From positions 4,225,301 through 4,289,300 of the forward strand of contig NC_087390.1 in assembly GCF_963675165.1 (NCBI RefSeq): a stretch of 64,000 nucleotides of DNA, given 5' to 3'. Positions 47,365-59,573 of this stretch are shown here, in pieces (the stretch's first letter is position 1; each line of letters starts with the position of its first letter). The position numbers were made by a program, and so were the translations under genes. This DNA is from Halichondria panicea (Eukaryota > Porifera > Demospongiae > Suberitida > Halichondriidae). The notes under the pieces are model-generated. The model saw only the letters and a list, made by a program, of their open reading frames with translations, was not told the DNA's origin and did not search any database.

Positions 47365-50300
47365 ATGTCCTCAGAAATACCCATTGCTGCAGCACACATA
47401 TACATTGCTATGGTAGAAATGTCAGGCCCATCTGTGGACAGTCTCTTCCCAGCTATCGCTCAGTCATTTGTCGTCATCGCAATAGGCTATGGATTCGGTT
47501 TTTTTAAACTCATCTCTCCCAAAGAGTCGAAGAGTATCGGAACTCTCATTGGAAATCTATTCCTCCCTGCGCTCCTGTTCAAGAACCTCGCAATCCTTAA
47601 TCTATCAGCAGTGTCATGGCCGTTTCTTGGAGGAATGTTGCTGGCCAAGTTCTCAGTATTTCTCGCCGTAGCACTTTTGACCATGATTTTGACTAGACAA
47701 GTCGGGACGGCTGGATTGTTTGGGATCTTTGCAACACAGTCCAACGACTTTGCTCTGGGGCTACCCATCGGTATGTGTGCTCACTAACCATGTCCTAGGT
47801 GTTCACCGACTACAGGCTGTTTGGTTGCATACATGCATGTGAGCATTTTTAAGAAGAGGTGGTACAACATGTTGCTTGGAATATACAGTCTCTCTATTGC
47901 TAGCCTAGTTCCCAGCCTAGAGGCTACTCTATTTCATGCAACGTACACACAGAGCAGTATGTTGCCTATAATTATGGGTTTAGCGTCTATATAATTATGT
48001 GCAATTCCTGGACTTAAAAAGGAATGCAAGCAACGTACATATAATTATCTTTGTAAACGGCTTGTGTAAATATTTATCTGGATACACGGTTTTAAGTGGT
48101 CCACAAAACCAGAACAATACATGTACATGTAAAAGCCTGCAGATGGCCAAAATCAATATGTTTATGTGAAGTTATTGTTCCCTGTACACCATGTGACTGT
48201 TGGTTTATTCATTGTGAGATTGCCATTATAATTATGCTATAATTATGCTTAACTGTCACTATTGACATCATAAGGTGTTGGATGCACACTTACATGTTTA
48301 CAAATTGCACAGTGTCAGTTTCAGTATACAGAACTGTTGGTGGATTTAGTCTGTTGTATCGATGCATAATTATACATGTAGTTGCTAGCAATGATGTACA
48401 AATTTTATATACTTCTTTTGGCATTTGGAGTTAAAGGGACAAGAAGGTGATATGCATTATCTAAGAGAGATTGTTTCTTCTATTTTTACGGGCTATAAAT
48501 GTAAACATCATCTATTAATTACTTTAATGCTTGTAGAGTGTATGTACACTGATGTGTATATGCAGTGGAAGCTCTTGGAGTTTAATTTTGATGTCGAAAC
48601 TGCAAAAAGGCAATATTTTATTGTATTAATTGTAGTGTCCCTTGACATGGGTGTCTTTGGAGCTTCCACTGTACAATTGTAATTATAGCCACTTGTTTGA
48701 TACATACGCACTACATATATATACAGTGACAGCTGTGTATGGGGAGTCGACTGGCATGGGTGATATGTTCGACTATACCAGCTACATCTACCTCCTGGCT
48801 ATTGTGTCTCTGGCTATGATCAATCCGATAGGCTTCGTCCTCATGGAGTACAACAAACAGAGCCGCGACTCAAACAAGAAAATGTCTTGTGACAGGGTAG
48901 GTTAATTGCGTGCTTGCATGTGTCTGTTGAGAACTGTGCAATTACCAGTGGACATTTAATTAATGTTTGTAGAGAGTGCATAATTATTATGCACATAATT
49001 ATGGCAGTGAAGCCTTCCCCAAGTTAATTAATCGTCTATCGTTGTTTACTACCTTTTTATGAACCGTATAGTGGGTAATTTTCATATGAACTGCCCAATT
49101 GAATATTAAATATTTGTACAGCTCAAGATAGTTACGTTGAACATAATAAAAATTAAATTGCGGTAGAATAATTTCGTAGTTTTAATTTTTGTATGATGCT
49201 CTACAATACGAAAATTTCCACCATATAAAAATAACGTGCTATACGGTATGTACAGTACATGTATGTTTCAATCGGAATCATGAAGTACGTAGCAAATCTT
49301 AAGTTAAAAGTTAATGCTTTAATTATTGTAAGTAGTTTAGAAACCTCGTATTAATGTACGTATCTTAGATCTGTACATGCACACAGTCGTGTAGAGAACA
49401 TTGCCAAATTGAAGCTTTATATTTAAAACCGTAACACTTTTCCACCTGCACACAGATTTCAATTATACTTTTCCGCACTATGAAGGGTGTGGTATTGAAT
49501 CCCATCATCTTCATGACGGTGCTGGGTATTGTGGTCAATGTCATCATATTCTTTGGGGTGAACAAAGGAGAGGGAAACAGCTCAGATAACCTACCAGGTA
49601 CTGTACACGTACATTGTAGGTTGAGTGGAACCGATGAGTCTTGGAAGACTCTATCGGTTCCACTATAGTATTATAGAACTATGATGGGTTTAGAGCAACT
49701 CCTTTTGGCTTGGAAAACAGACCCAACTGGAAAGAAAGTGGAAGTACTTTTTTTAGTAAGCCTTAAATTTAATGCAGTGTGACATTTTTGGGGGTCTTTA
49801 GTAGATGTGTCAGTTTACGTATTGTGTATATTTATCATCTCTCCTTCTTCAGATTGGCTGGTAGGGTTCTTGGATGTACTGGGAGGGGCCTACGCCGCAT
49901 GTGCCTTGTTTAACATCGGACTGTTCATGGTGGGAAAACTCGGGAAGGTCACTGGATCTTTACTACTCGTAGCCACTCTGCTTATTGCTGCTAAAACGTT
50001 TGTATTACATGTGTATTTAATTATGGCTAAATATATAATTATATTGTACGTGTGAGGTAATTACTACAGCACCTTTAGTTAGTAGGCTAGTTCTAACTGT
50101 ATGTATAATTTTCAACCATGTACGTAATGCTGTTTGAGTATCAGAATATTTCCGTAAAAGATGATACATAAATTATTATAAGTATGATTATGGAGTTCTG
50201 TATGTATAATACAATTGTTTCTATTGTCAGGATCATCCTTCCGCTCATTGCGTATCGTGTTCTTTACTCTATACTGCCTGAGGGAGTGTTCAACTCATCG

Positions 50301-52349
50301 CAAGAGGCAGTCTCTACATTCGGCTTCCTCCTGGGGACTTTCCCTACTGCCCCCACAGTGTTTGTATTCTCCACACAGTACAGCCTCGCCATGGAGATTG
50401 TGAGTTCTGCGTGCATGCGTTTATATCATGTAAATTTCCTTTGATGTTCACACACATCAGTACAAGTAGCTATGTGATGAATTGTTTTTCTCTGGAACCG
50501 ATTTTATAATATAATTATGCTTTAATGCCGGTACATGTACAATATAGGTGCTTTTTAAAGTTATAGAGGCGCTAAAAGACCAGACACCACATTACAGTCA
50601 TGTACGCGTGTATACGTGGTATTTGTCACAAAGTTAGCGCAGTATCTCTCCCTCTCCACAGGTGGCAGCGTCTGTAGTCTTGTGCACATTCTTCTCGGCT
50701 CCGATCATGTACTTGTCTGCTCGGATGATTCTTGTGTTGTCTTCTGTCACTAGCGATAACTATAATAATGTCATCATGGACTCTCGAAATGACGTATCCA
50801 TTGTCAGCTGTGTCTCTGTGGTGAGTTTTAGTTATTGGTTTAGCTGTTCAATATCACATACATGTAGTGATATAATTATTCTCCCCTGTTCAAGGTATTT
50901 GTTCACAGTTCTAAGTATGTCAAAAGAATGTTTTTTAGCGTGCAGGGAAACCACCTTGTAATAAATATATATTCCTATACATCCCACCCCACCCATTACA
51001 GTATTGATCGTTGTAAAACAAAATTGTCTGTCAGTCATTTTTGTCGTTATGGCGTCCCATCCAGGCATTTGTGTTCATCCTGTTTTTGCTTGCTCGGAGG
51101 TATCGATCTTTTGTACATGTCTTCGTCATGCATCTTATGGTGGCTATGGTAAGCTACATGACGTGTACGTGTACATGTATGTGTATGTGTATACAGTGTA
51201 TTGACCACAAGACTGTTCAGTTGTATATTCATAATCGGATACATTCACCAAACTTTCTAATTAGAAATTTGTTCCCAAGTACAGTATACTTTCCATTCCA
51301 TTTTGCATGTATTTGCACATAATATTATACTTTTCGTACCCCCACAGTTGGTTGAAGTGATTGGCGTATATATGTTGACAACAGTGACGGCGCAACATCT
51401 CGTGTACTGGGAGTTCTTCTGGTTCTCAATATTCTTCATCGGTACGTACATGTACATGCACGCTCATGATTATACCGTTTTGAAAAATACAGTACATTTG
51501 TTATTATACATAAGCCTCCTAGCTTTGACTGTACATTGTATGCCGATTACACTGTACTTAACTATCCATTGGGATGAATGTACTCAAATTCAATTCACCT
51601 CACTTTGTAAGTGAGCTGTATCTTTAGAGCTACATGTACATGCATAGAAAACCATTTTAACCACCAAAGGTATATGCATGTACATTAATGAACTTCCTAT
51701 AACAGATGCTTAATTTGCACGTACAGGTCATTTACTCTTACAGTTGATCAATTTAGCGCAGTATCGTACTACATTAGACTGTGTACACAAGAGATTGATT
51801 GTACAGTAAGATACATGTACATACATACATTTGTGTATACTCCCAACGTCCTACAAAAATGTGTTCCAACCCTCTCCTTCTCAGGTGTCCTGTCCACAAG
51901 AACTTGGATGGCGTCCATGGCTGTGGGTCTATTGATTCTCATCATCAAGGGACCACAGAAAGCTGAGAAATCCTGGGTGCCTCTCATGTTGCTATCATGG
52001 GGGTGAGTAGAATCTACAATCTATATATTATGTACATGTATAGTCTTGAACCCTACTTCACATGTATAATCAGGCAATTTATGGGAGGTAATTCCCGCCA
52101 AAATAGCTTTTTCAATGAGAGATCCTTTCTTTGCGTAATTTTGTGCGAAAGGTGTATTTTTGAGTGGTCAGTTTTCTTATTGAGAGGTATATATTTGAGT
52201 GGTTATTATTAATTTTGACGAGCTGCACGTTTTTTTGGGGAGGTACATTTTTAGGTACGTTTACATGTACTGCACATCAAAGCTAAACTGTGCAATGAAT
52301 GGTACATAGCTGTATAGCTGCTGCTGACATCTGCACTATACAATTAGCC

Positions 52350-52382
<33 letters not shown>

Positions 52383-55300
52383 CGTGTGTTCCAACTGTAA
52401 CTGCTCCAATGCGACAAAACTAACAGGCTTCTAGCCACGTTATCTTGGATTTTAATTCGTAGATTTGCAAACTAAAGCTTCTTTCTTGAGTTATGCATGG
52501 CTAGTTTAACTCACAGTGAAGGCTGTTGCAGTCTCTTCAGAATATTTTGTTGATGCAAATTTTCGTATGAACTACCCATTTAAATATTTCGTATTTTAAA
52601 TATTCGTACAGCTCAGGTAGTGACATTGAATCTGTTGCGGTAGAATATTTCATAGTTTTAATTTTCGTATGATGCTCTTCAAAACGAAATAATTATACGA
52701 AAATACCCAGCTATACGGTATTAAAACTTCTTCATTATAGATCTACATGCTTCTATCCTTGAAGATCATTCATCAAGCCATCAGATAGACTTCTGTTTTC
52801 ACTCTTCTATAATGACTGTGTGTGTTTATTCTCAACAATTGCACAAAGAAAACTAACACCTCTTCTATAACACCAATACTTTTGAGCGAAAACAAAACAT
52901 GAGCGAAAGCAAAACATGAAAACATGGCATGAGGCATTAGCACAGCGCAGCTTGTACCACTTGTTATGTACATGTACTGTAGATGCAATCATCATAGTGT
53001 AAAATATGTTACAGTACGTACGTGATTGTTTAGTGTGTCTGTATTTTGTTGTTGTAGGATTCCTATTTTAATCACTGTTTTGTTGGTGGCTGTGTGCTCA
53101 GTCACTCAGTTCGAGGCTCACAAACATCTGCGCATGGTTGATATCTCCTTCCTCTTCGGGGAACCACAGGTACACGTATTTACAGTCATGCATGTGCAAA
53201 GTACATTCAATATCTACTACGAGTGTATGTAGCTATGATAGAGCTAGTCGCATTGTGGTCACCCTAGAAACTCACGAGCACTAATCCAGCCTATGTTGGC
53301 CTGCCCAAGTACATGTACATGTATATTGGTTTCTCTATGCAACATTAACTTAGTGATCTGAAAGCAATTGTTGGTTACCATGTACATCTTTATTGAACTG
53401 TCAATTTCCTCCCTCGCCAGTTAATTCTGTCTCTAGTTGTATTGGTGGCTTCCTTTATCATTGGGTTTGTGTGCGTGATGATCATCATACTGTCTGCAAG
53501 GAAAAAAAAGAGTCGAAGGGGCAAACAATGGCCAATGGAAGAGAAGAAGTCGAATTTTGAGTCCTCAGTGACATCGGTAGTACAAAGACATCCTGGTACC
53601 TCATTGAACAGTGGAGACTCTCTAGGATCAAGCATGAACGCGTCTGGGGGCACCACACCCCTCTTAACGGCAGGGAAATCCCCTTCGTATGGTGCCACAC
53701 CCACTGATTCCAGTAAAACTGTAGATTTTGACTCACCACACAACTCATTTGACAACTCAATGGCGGAGAGAAACCCGTTGATACAGAAACCTCGTGAAGC
53801 AAGCCCAGAGCCCGACCAATCAGAATACAGCTTTAGTCTCCCTATTCAGTCCTTGGGTCTTTGGCACAAGGACAAGTCTGGTCAGCACCTGATGAGATTC
53901 ATCGTTCTCATTCTGTTTCTTCTATTTTCATCGTTGGTGGTACAGTTTTAACATAGTGTTACGCTGATAGATGTTTTACCACAATTATTATTATACTATA
54001 TCACAGGGCATACTGATCCTGATCTGGAAGCTGAGCTCCCCCCTCGTTACTGGGATATTTATTGCTGTGAATGTACTAGATACTGTCACCAACTTTGGAC
54101 AGGTATATACACAAGTCTATTTGTGTTGAGTTTGACCTTCATAAAGTTGTCATAACTTTGTCATACTTCACTGAAATTCAAAGTTTCATATACCATCAAT
54201 TGGATTCCTTGTTAAAAAGCGCTTCTATCTATATGCTGTAGAGCTGGTAAGCTCCAACCAGCTAAAAGTTAGCATTTTTCATGTAGAAGTCCCAGGCATA
54301 CTTGTCCACCACATGAGCATAAATGAAGCCATAATTGACCACATAACTTGGGTCGAACTCAACGCAAATAGACTTTAGTCCCTTCATTTGCTTTTAACTG
54401 ATGTACATTGTACATACATACATGTACCAATGTGTATTAATGTCATTGTACAGTAGCTTGTACGCACATGTACATGTACATGTATCTATTAATAACTAGT
54501 TTTGACTGCGTATGATTTGTACATTCATCATCAATATCTATATGTATGTACGTAGCTGTTCAAATGCTATCGGTAGTAATCCTGCTGTTTATTATCCCAT
54601 TGTTGTTGCTGCAGGGATTCTTCATATTAGCTGTGTTTGGATTTGAGAAGCACTGGTTCTGGGTAGCTCTGTACAAAAAGTGAGTGATTATGCCTTAGTG
54701 ACTGATTTCTTTACATGTACATGTATATAGATCTAATAATTATATTTTGTCTCGATAATTTATATTGTACACAACGAGATGCTCAGTAGAGCATTCATCC
54801 CGTATGTTGAGCTTCATCACACAGCGGCAAAACGGATATACGATAACTTTTACCGTGAATGATCGTGAAAATCTATAGCACCGATTAGAAAACAGTGTTT
54901 TTGTCGCCTTTGAAGATCACCTACAAGTTTCAACATGTACATTTACATGTATAAGTGCCCCATTATTTTTTAACCACTGTCTGATTAGCAGTTAAAGCAG
55001 TCCATGAAAGTGTGTAGTTCGCTCAAACAGCTCATTTTTGTGTCCACACACACCAATCGCCCTACCTCTGCTGCGCTCGCGCACGCAAAGGGTAAAGATA
55101 TTGTTTATGTTTTGATGTGGACACTTTTTACCTTTTACCTGCGCGCCATTAACGCCTTAAGATGTCATAAACGGGTGCCCTGTACTGCGTGCACCAGAAA
55201 TGCCAGAAATGTCACGGAAAGCACACAAGGGTGATAAAATCGAGGCATCTAGCAAAGTGCATGTTTCGGCGCGCCCCGTACCAAATATACGTGTCGTCCT

Positions 55301-56847
55301 GCAGTACTTCGAGGCTGTCGAAAACGTCAAGGATCCTCTGCACATTCCGACCGTTATTTGCAAAAGTGGGGAGAGTATTGGGTGTGGTTGGGTTGGGTTA
55401 CCAATGGGGGAAAAGGGAGCCAAAATTGAGGTCAGTGGGTGAGAGTTCGTCATGCAGATATGCATGTGAATCGGATTTTAGCAGAGAATCATTTGCAGGT
55501 AATCATTAAAGTAAATTAAATTATCATTTTCTAGGAAGTGTCATATTTCTATGCCAGTAGACCACCTGTAGCTGGCTTCTTAGCTGTATAGAATCCCTCC
55601 CAAGTGACTGGTAGCTTCCTCTCATAACACCACATGCAGGCATACAGCACTAATTGATCTTTGCTGCGCCTTGGTCAATTAGTGACTTAATTGCCTCAGC
55701 ACCACTACACTCAACTTCACAGCTGTGAAACCTACTACACATGGTATAACTAAATCATATTATTCCCTTCTCAGGTTGCGTCGTTTATTCTTCAAAGTTG
55801 AAGTGGTTGATTTGCCGAGGGAAGAGGATGTTGAAGTTTCTGTTCTCGACCTCTGCAAGACATTCAATCAGAACCATAAGGAACTCTGTATAGCAGACAT
55901 TGTCTCCAACAAAAAGTAAACATGTGTACATTTGGAATTACACGTACAGTGCTGCATGATCCTAATTATACAAGCTACAGTTAAAGTTTAGACCACCTTT
56001 CTTATTATAGTCTCGTGAATTAGCTGCCCTTCTTTTGGCTGCATGATTCATGAGACTATTATACCTTCTTATAATGACTGGTTTCAAAGAGCATTGTTCA
56101 ACAGCATACATGCATGTGCATTGTACAGAGCAATTATTCACTCCTCCTGGAATTATACATTTCTGTATAATTATATCTCATGCATGATCTAGAAGGCTCC
56201 CATAACTTTGGATGTTGTATATAATTTGTGTACATGAAACTTTCTTTAGTAGGAGTCAGAGGAGGTCGACACCACTTGCTAATTATGACTTTTACGAATC
56301 CTCGTGTGATTTTGTCTAGCACACGAAAAGCCATTTGTTTGTTCACTAACTAGGGCTAACTAGAAGCTAATTCTGAAGACATGTATAGCTAGTGTTGTCA
56401 CGTAGGTACATGTATAGTGGTCGCGCGTCACGTGACAATTACATAATTAGCAGAAAGATCAAGAGGTGTCCATGAGTAGGAGTGTACTTTTATTGTTGGC
56501 CTACTATTACAAGACTGAACACTTCCAGGTGGTACCAGTTACTACTGTGGTAATTTACATGTTCATGGCTATACATGTTGTGTTTTGTACATTCATGGAC
56601 TACTGAAAACTCAGCTACTATTTTACCTTGTTTCATGCATAGATTCTTACTGCGGACATACGACACTGTGTTCAGTGGTGTGGACCTAGTGGACTGGCTG
56701 GTGAGGAAGGGCGTGGTCAAAGACAGGGAAGCTGGAGTACAATATGGAGAATCTCTCTTGGTAGGCAGAGTCGTAGCTCATGTTAGTAACGAACACTATT
56801 TTCATGATGAACCTTATTTTTATCGGTTTTGTGACCAAAAAAACTGA
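47365..56847 (+). CDS. GPR155: GPR155/LYCHOS, lysosomal cholesterol-sensing membrane protein
   Basis: GPR155/LYCHOS joins a PIN-transporter-like domain, a GPCR-like domain and a DEP domain; in mammals it reports lysosomal cholesterol to mTORC1. Fifteen in-phase exons give 874 residues (human about 870): 47365-47770, 48727-48896, 49456-49597, 49853-49997, 50231-50399, 50662-50820, 51065-51148, 51348-51441, 51885-52002, 53058-53169, 53421-53939, 54007-54102, 54615-54679, 55775-55915, 56643-56847. Visible landmarks are LFPAI with the Phe-Pro pair near the first span, FLPALLFKNLAILNLS, GLFGIFATQSNDFALG, NPIGFVLMEY, FSAPIMYLSA, a long polar loop in exon 11, and a C-terminal DEP domain (GVDLVDWLV, EHYFHDEPYFYRF). 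ATG 47365 is the first in-frame start; 47416 is possible. Introns carry repeat copies at 49064 and 52345-52722. Confidence 0.94.
49064..49246. mobile_element. MITE-like inverted repeat in GPR155 intron
   Basis: It starts CCGTATAGTGGGTAATTTTC and ends with a diverged complement (ACGTGCTATACGG). The ends resemble the element at 16401-16603, and the interior resembles 52555-52722 (AACTGCCCA/AACTACCCA, GTACAGCTCA, GCGGTAGAATA). No clear target duplication is seen. Confidence 0.65.
52345..52548. repeat. Partial copy of the 0.41-kb unit in GPR155 intron
   Basis: A TG/CG microsatellite is followed by ACTAACAGGCTTCTAGCCAC, AACTAAAGCTTCTTTCT and GAAGGCTGTTGCAGTCTCTT, which match the tandem repeat at 43689-44521. 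Confidence 0.82.
52555..52722. repeat. Diverged copy of the 49064 element
   Basis: It shares TTTTCGTATGAACTACCCA, GTACAGCTCAGGTAG, GCGGTAGAATATTTC and GCTATACGGTA with 49064-49246. It directly follows the repeat at 52345-52548. Confidence 0.7.
55200..55442 (+). other. Candidate coding exon in GPR155 intron 13
   Basis: An open frame of 80 codons, best started at the ATG of MSRKAHKGDK (55209), is richer in G and C than the surrounding intron and ends at a possible splice donor (AGTGGGTGAG). The residues look protein-like (VPNIRVVLQYFEAVENVKDP), but I recognise no family and found no partner exon. It could be a nested gene fragment, an old insertion or chance. Confidence 0.25.
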
Positions 56848-57755
56848 TTGAGTGGCTTTTTAATTCGTGGTTTATTGGTGTGTTTGCAGTTTGAGAACAT
56901 AATTATGTTTACACACATGCTGCCATCTGGCATATTGTATGCATGTATGCTCTAGCTATTATCTATGTTACATGCAAGAGTGATTGACGCATGCATGATT
57001 GCAATAGCTGGATTTTTGTTGTGCATGTGGCCACCATGCATTGCACTATCACTATCTTCAAGAGTTCATTAGGAACTCTTGCTATCTTCTATCTGCCTGG
57101 GCCTCACCCTGGAATGTTTGTGGTTTATTTGGCATTTTGCTCAATCAAACTTGGTACTACTACAGATTCTCGGGCGCCTTATGCAGTGATCAGTACAACC
57201 CCTATTCTGTGGTATGCATGGACGTATACATAATTTATAACGAGCACTATAAATTATACAGTAGAACCTCAATTATCCAGCTTGCCTCGATGGAACCAAG
57301 GTGTCCGGATAATCGAGACTCTACTAAATATATCTACTCTCCCACTATCGGCATTTATTTAACTTTTGTAGGTACAAAAGCAATAAAATGTCATGCTTAC
57401 ACCACAATCAAAGTTAATGCTCCATAAACATTAATTAGCTTTATTTTATAACTTGTGCCAATATTACTCAACACATTCATAATGTGATTTTTGTTGCTAC
57501 ATGTACTATAGTATAGCGCTATAAAGCATGTAGATTGGATGCTGTTGTTAGGTACGTGTTTTTGTGCATGATTCCTCTAATATTCTGCACTTAAAAGAAC
57601 CCCACATACATTACATGTAACATGATACCTCTTTCTATAGCTTCCATATACTGGGTATTCAATTACAGTGAGGAATTTCACACAATTGAGCTATAGCCAT
57701 CATGTTACCTTCCAAGAAAGCAGTAGTAGCTCAGTTGTGATATTATGCTCAAATA
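56848..57755. other. Intergenic between GPR155 and tyrosinase
   Basis: No exon is supported. It contains a small pogo-like inverted repeat at 57259-57325. The open frames at 56991-57427 have no recognised features. Confidence 0.5.
57259..57325. repeat. Pogo/Tigger-like mini inverted repeat
   Basis: The left end CAGTAGAACCTCAATTATCC and the diverged right complement (GGATAATCGAGACTCTACT) form a 67-bp hairpin. It resembles the left end of the element at 34001-34205. Confidence 0.7.
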
Positions 57756-59573
57756 ATGGCTCTGAAGTACAGCTTTGTAATATGTTTGCTTTTCTATTGT
57801 AGAAATACATATAGCCAGTTTCCAGCAGTTTGCAATACTCAAGAAAATCTGCAATCCAAAACCTGTTGCCCAAATGTTTGTGGAGGACCTACCAGAGGAA
57901 TCTGCACCAACTTTACTAAAGAAATTACCTCCCAATGGGGAAAAGCTTCTCCTGACATTGTAAACGTAATGCGTGATTCTCCTAATAATCCACTGAAAGG
58001 GTCTGTTGATTCTCGTTTTCTTTGGCCAACTCTTGTTTTTGACACGTTTTGTAATTGTAGTGGCAAGTTTGGTGGCTACGACTGTATGGAGTGTGAATTT
58101 GGTTGGACAGGAGAAGATTGTCAAACACGAAAGACACCTGTTGTGCGTCATAGTTTCCATAGCCTGTCAGACATAAAAAAGAAAGAGTTTGTTGAAGCTA
58201 CATTACTGTTAAAGAATGAAATAGGACAATGGAGTGTTATTGTAGAGGAACCTGCTAACTATTCAAGTAACCCCGCCACACTACAGAATGTCAGTACCTA
58301 TGATTTCTTCACTTTCTTGCACTACTTTGCCACGAAAGGATCAGAAGTAAATTCGAAATGTAAAAAACTATTACACCAGGACCTTGCTATTGACTTTGCC
58401 CATGATGGCCCTGTTTTCCCTGTTTGGCACAGACGATACTTGCTAACTGTTGAGAAAGAGTTTCAACGAATAATGAATAACCAATTGTTTGGGCTCCCTT
58501 ATTGGCCATGGGAACAAAACGATAAATCTCCATTTGACAAAAAGTACTATGGCATACCATCCAGCACTCCAGTTGGTAAAAATGTAACTGGTGACTCAAT
58601 CAATTCTGCCAAGTGGAATACCATTTGTGATCAAAATTGGTGGAACTTAAGCCGATCTGATGACTGTGCTCTAGAATGGAAAGTTTGCAATCCAGCGATA
58701 GAATTACAATCGGCTAGATCGTTACAAAGAGGGCAAACTAACCTCAACTTTACTTATCTTCCCCACCTGCTTGAAGTAAAAATGGCTCTTGCTGCTCCAT
58801 TGTATGATGTTCCTGATTCCAATGGTATTTATAGTGAAAATAGTCCTCGTTCTAGCTTCAGAAATCGATTGGAAGGATGGATCCAGATTTGTTCAGCAGT
58901 AAATTGTGTTGGAAGACGTGGACCCACTTGTATGCATAACACTATCCACACTTGGGTTGGTGGTCACATGTACGCTCGGTCTTCAACAATTAATGATCCC
59001 GTATTCAATATTCACCACTGCAACACCGATCGCATTTTTGAGAGCTGGATAAAGCGATTCAATGCATCCAGTCTCCCACCTTATGTTCCTGAGCAGGGTG
59101 GGCATCCTGGAAAGAACAAAGATGACTACATTGTACCTTTCTTTCCAGTAATAAAAGCTGGCAAACAATACTCCAACCGAGGCTCTGAAGAATGGGGTTA
59201 CGTGTATGATGAGTTAGTTGTTGCGGACATTGATGACAAAACAATTTTAGACTGCAGCATGGACATACGCAGTTGTCTTCGCTGTGATGCTAACGGAACA
59301 TGCACATCGCCCTGGGGCTGTAGCAATCAAACCTGCCCTTCACCAGTCATAGCATCAATTCAGGGTGAGGAGGAGGCCACTGATATTACTGTAACATTGA
59401 ATGATGATGATGCACTTGCATTGGGTTTGGGTCTTGGATTAGGACTCAGGTTTCCATTAATCATCATTATGATTTTTATTATTGGCTCAATAGTGAAAAT
59501 GATTCGATCAAGGAGACATAGCGGACAGAGTGTGGTAACACCACTTTTACGTCGAAATGGAGAGACAAATTGA
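57756..59573 (+). CDS. Membrane tyrosinase, intronless
   Basis: This 605-residue type I membrane protein of the tyrosinase family is a dicopper phenol oxidase, acting in melanin or quinone-tanning chemistry. It has a signal peptide (YSFVICLLFYC), a Cys-rich EGF-like N-terminal part (GKFGGYDCMECEFGWTGEDC), and the copper-A ligands His189, His216 (FAHDGP) and His225 (VWHRRYL). The copper-B ligands are His394 and His398 (MHNTIHTWVGGHM) and His420 or His421 (NIHHCNTDRIF). The C-terminus has a GLGLGLGLRF stretch, a membrane span (PLIIIMIFIIGSIV) and a short basic tail, so the catalytic part faces the lumen or outside. The layout matches vertebrate tyrosinase/TYRP rather than secreted molluscan types. 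The lack of introns, unlike neighbouring GPR155, suggests a retrocopy origin or long-standing intron loss. Confidence 0.92.
   Translation: MALKYSFVICLLFYCRNTYSQFPAVCNTQENLQSKTCCPNVCGGPTRGICTNFTKEITSQWGKASPDIVNVMRDSPNNPLKGSVDSRFLWPTLVFDTFCNCSGKFGGYDCMECEFGWTGEDCQTRKTPVVRHSFHSLSDIKKKEFVEATLLLKNEIGQWSVIVEEPANYSSNPATLQNVSTYDFFTFLHYFATKGSEVNSKCKKLLHQDLAIDFAHDGPVFPVWHRRYLLTVEKEFQRIMNNQLFGLPYWPWEQNDKSPFDKKYYGIPSSTPVGKNVTGDSINSAKWNTICDQNWWNLSRSDDCALEWKVCNPAIELQSARSLQRGQTNLNFTYLPHLLEVKMALAAPLYDVPDSNGIYSENSPRSSFRNRLEGWIQICSAVNCVGRRGPTCMHNTIHTWVGGHMYARSSTINDPVFNIHHCNTDRIFESWIKRFNASSLPPYVPEQGGHPGKNKDDYIVPFFPVIKAGKQYSNRGSEEWGYVYDELVVADIDDKTILDCSMDIRSCLRCDANGTCTSPWGCSNQTCPSPVIASIQGEEEATDITVTLNDDDALALGLGLGLGLRFPLIIIMIFIIGSIVKMIRSRRHSGQSVVTPLLRRNGETN

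Noticed and set aside
51004-51204. Alternative longer GPR155 exon in another frame (acceptor at 51000)
   Set aside because: Only the exon 51065-51148 keeps phase 0 on both sides and matches the family (AFVFILFLLARRYRSF).
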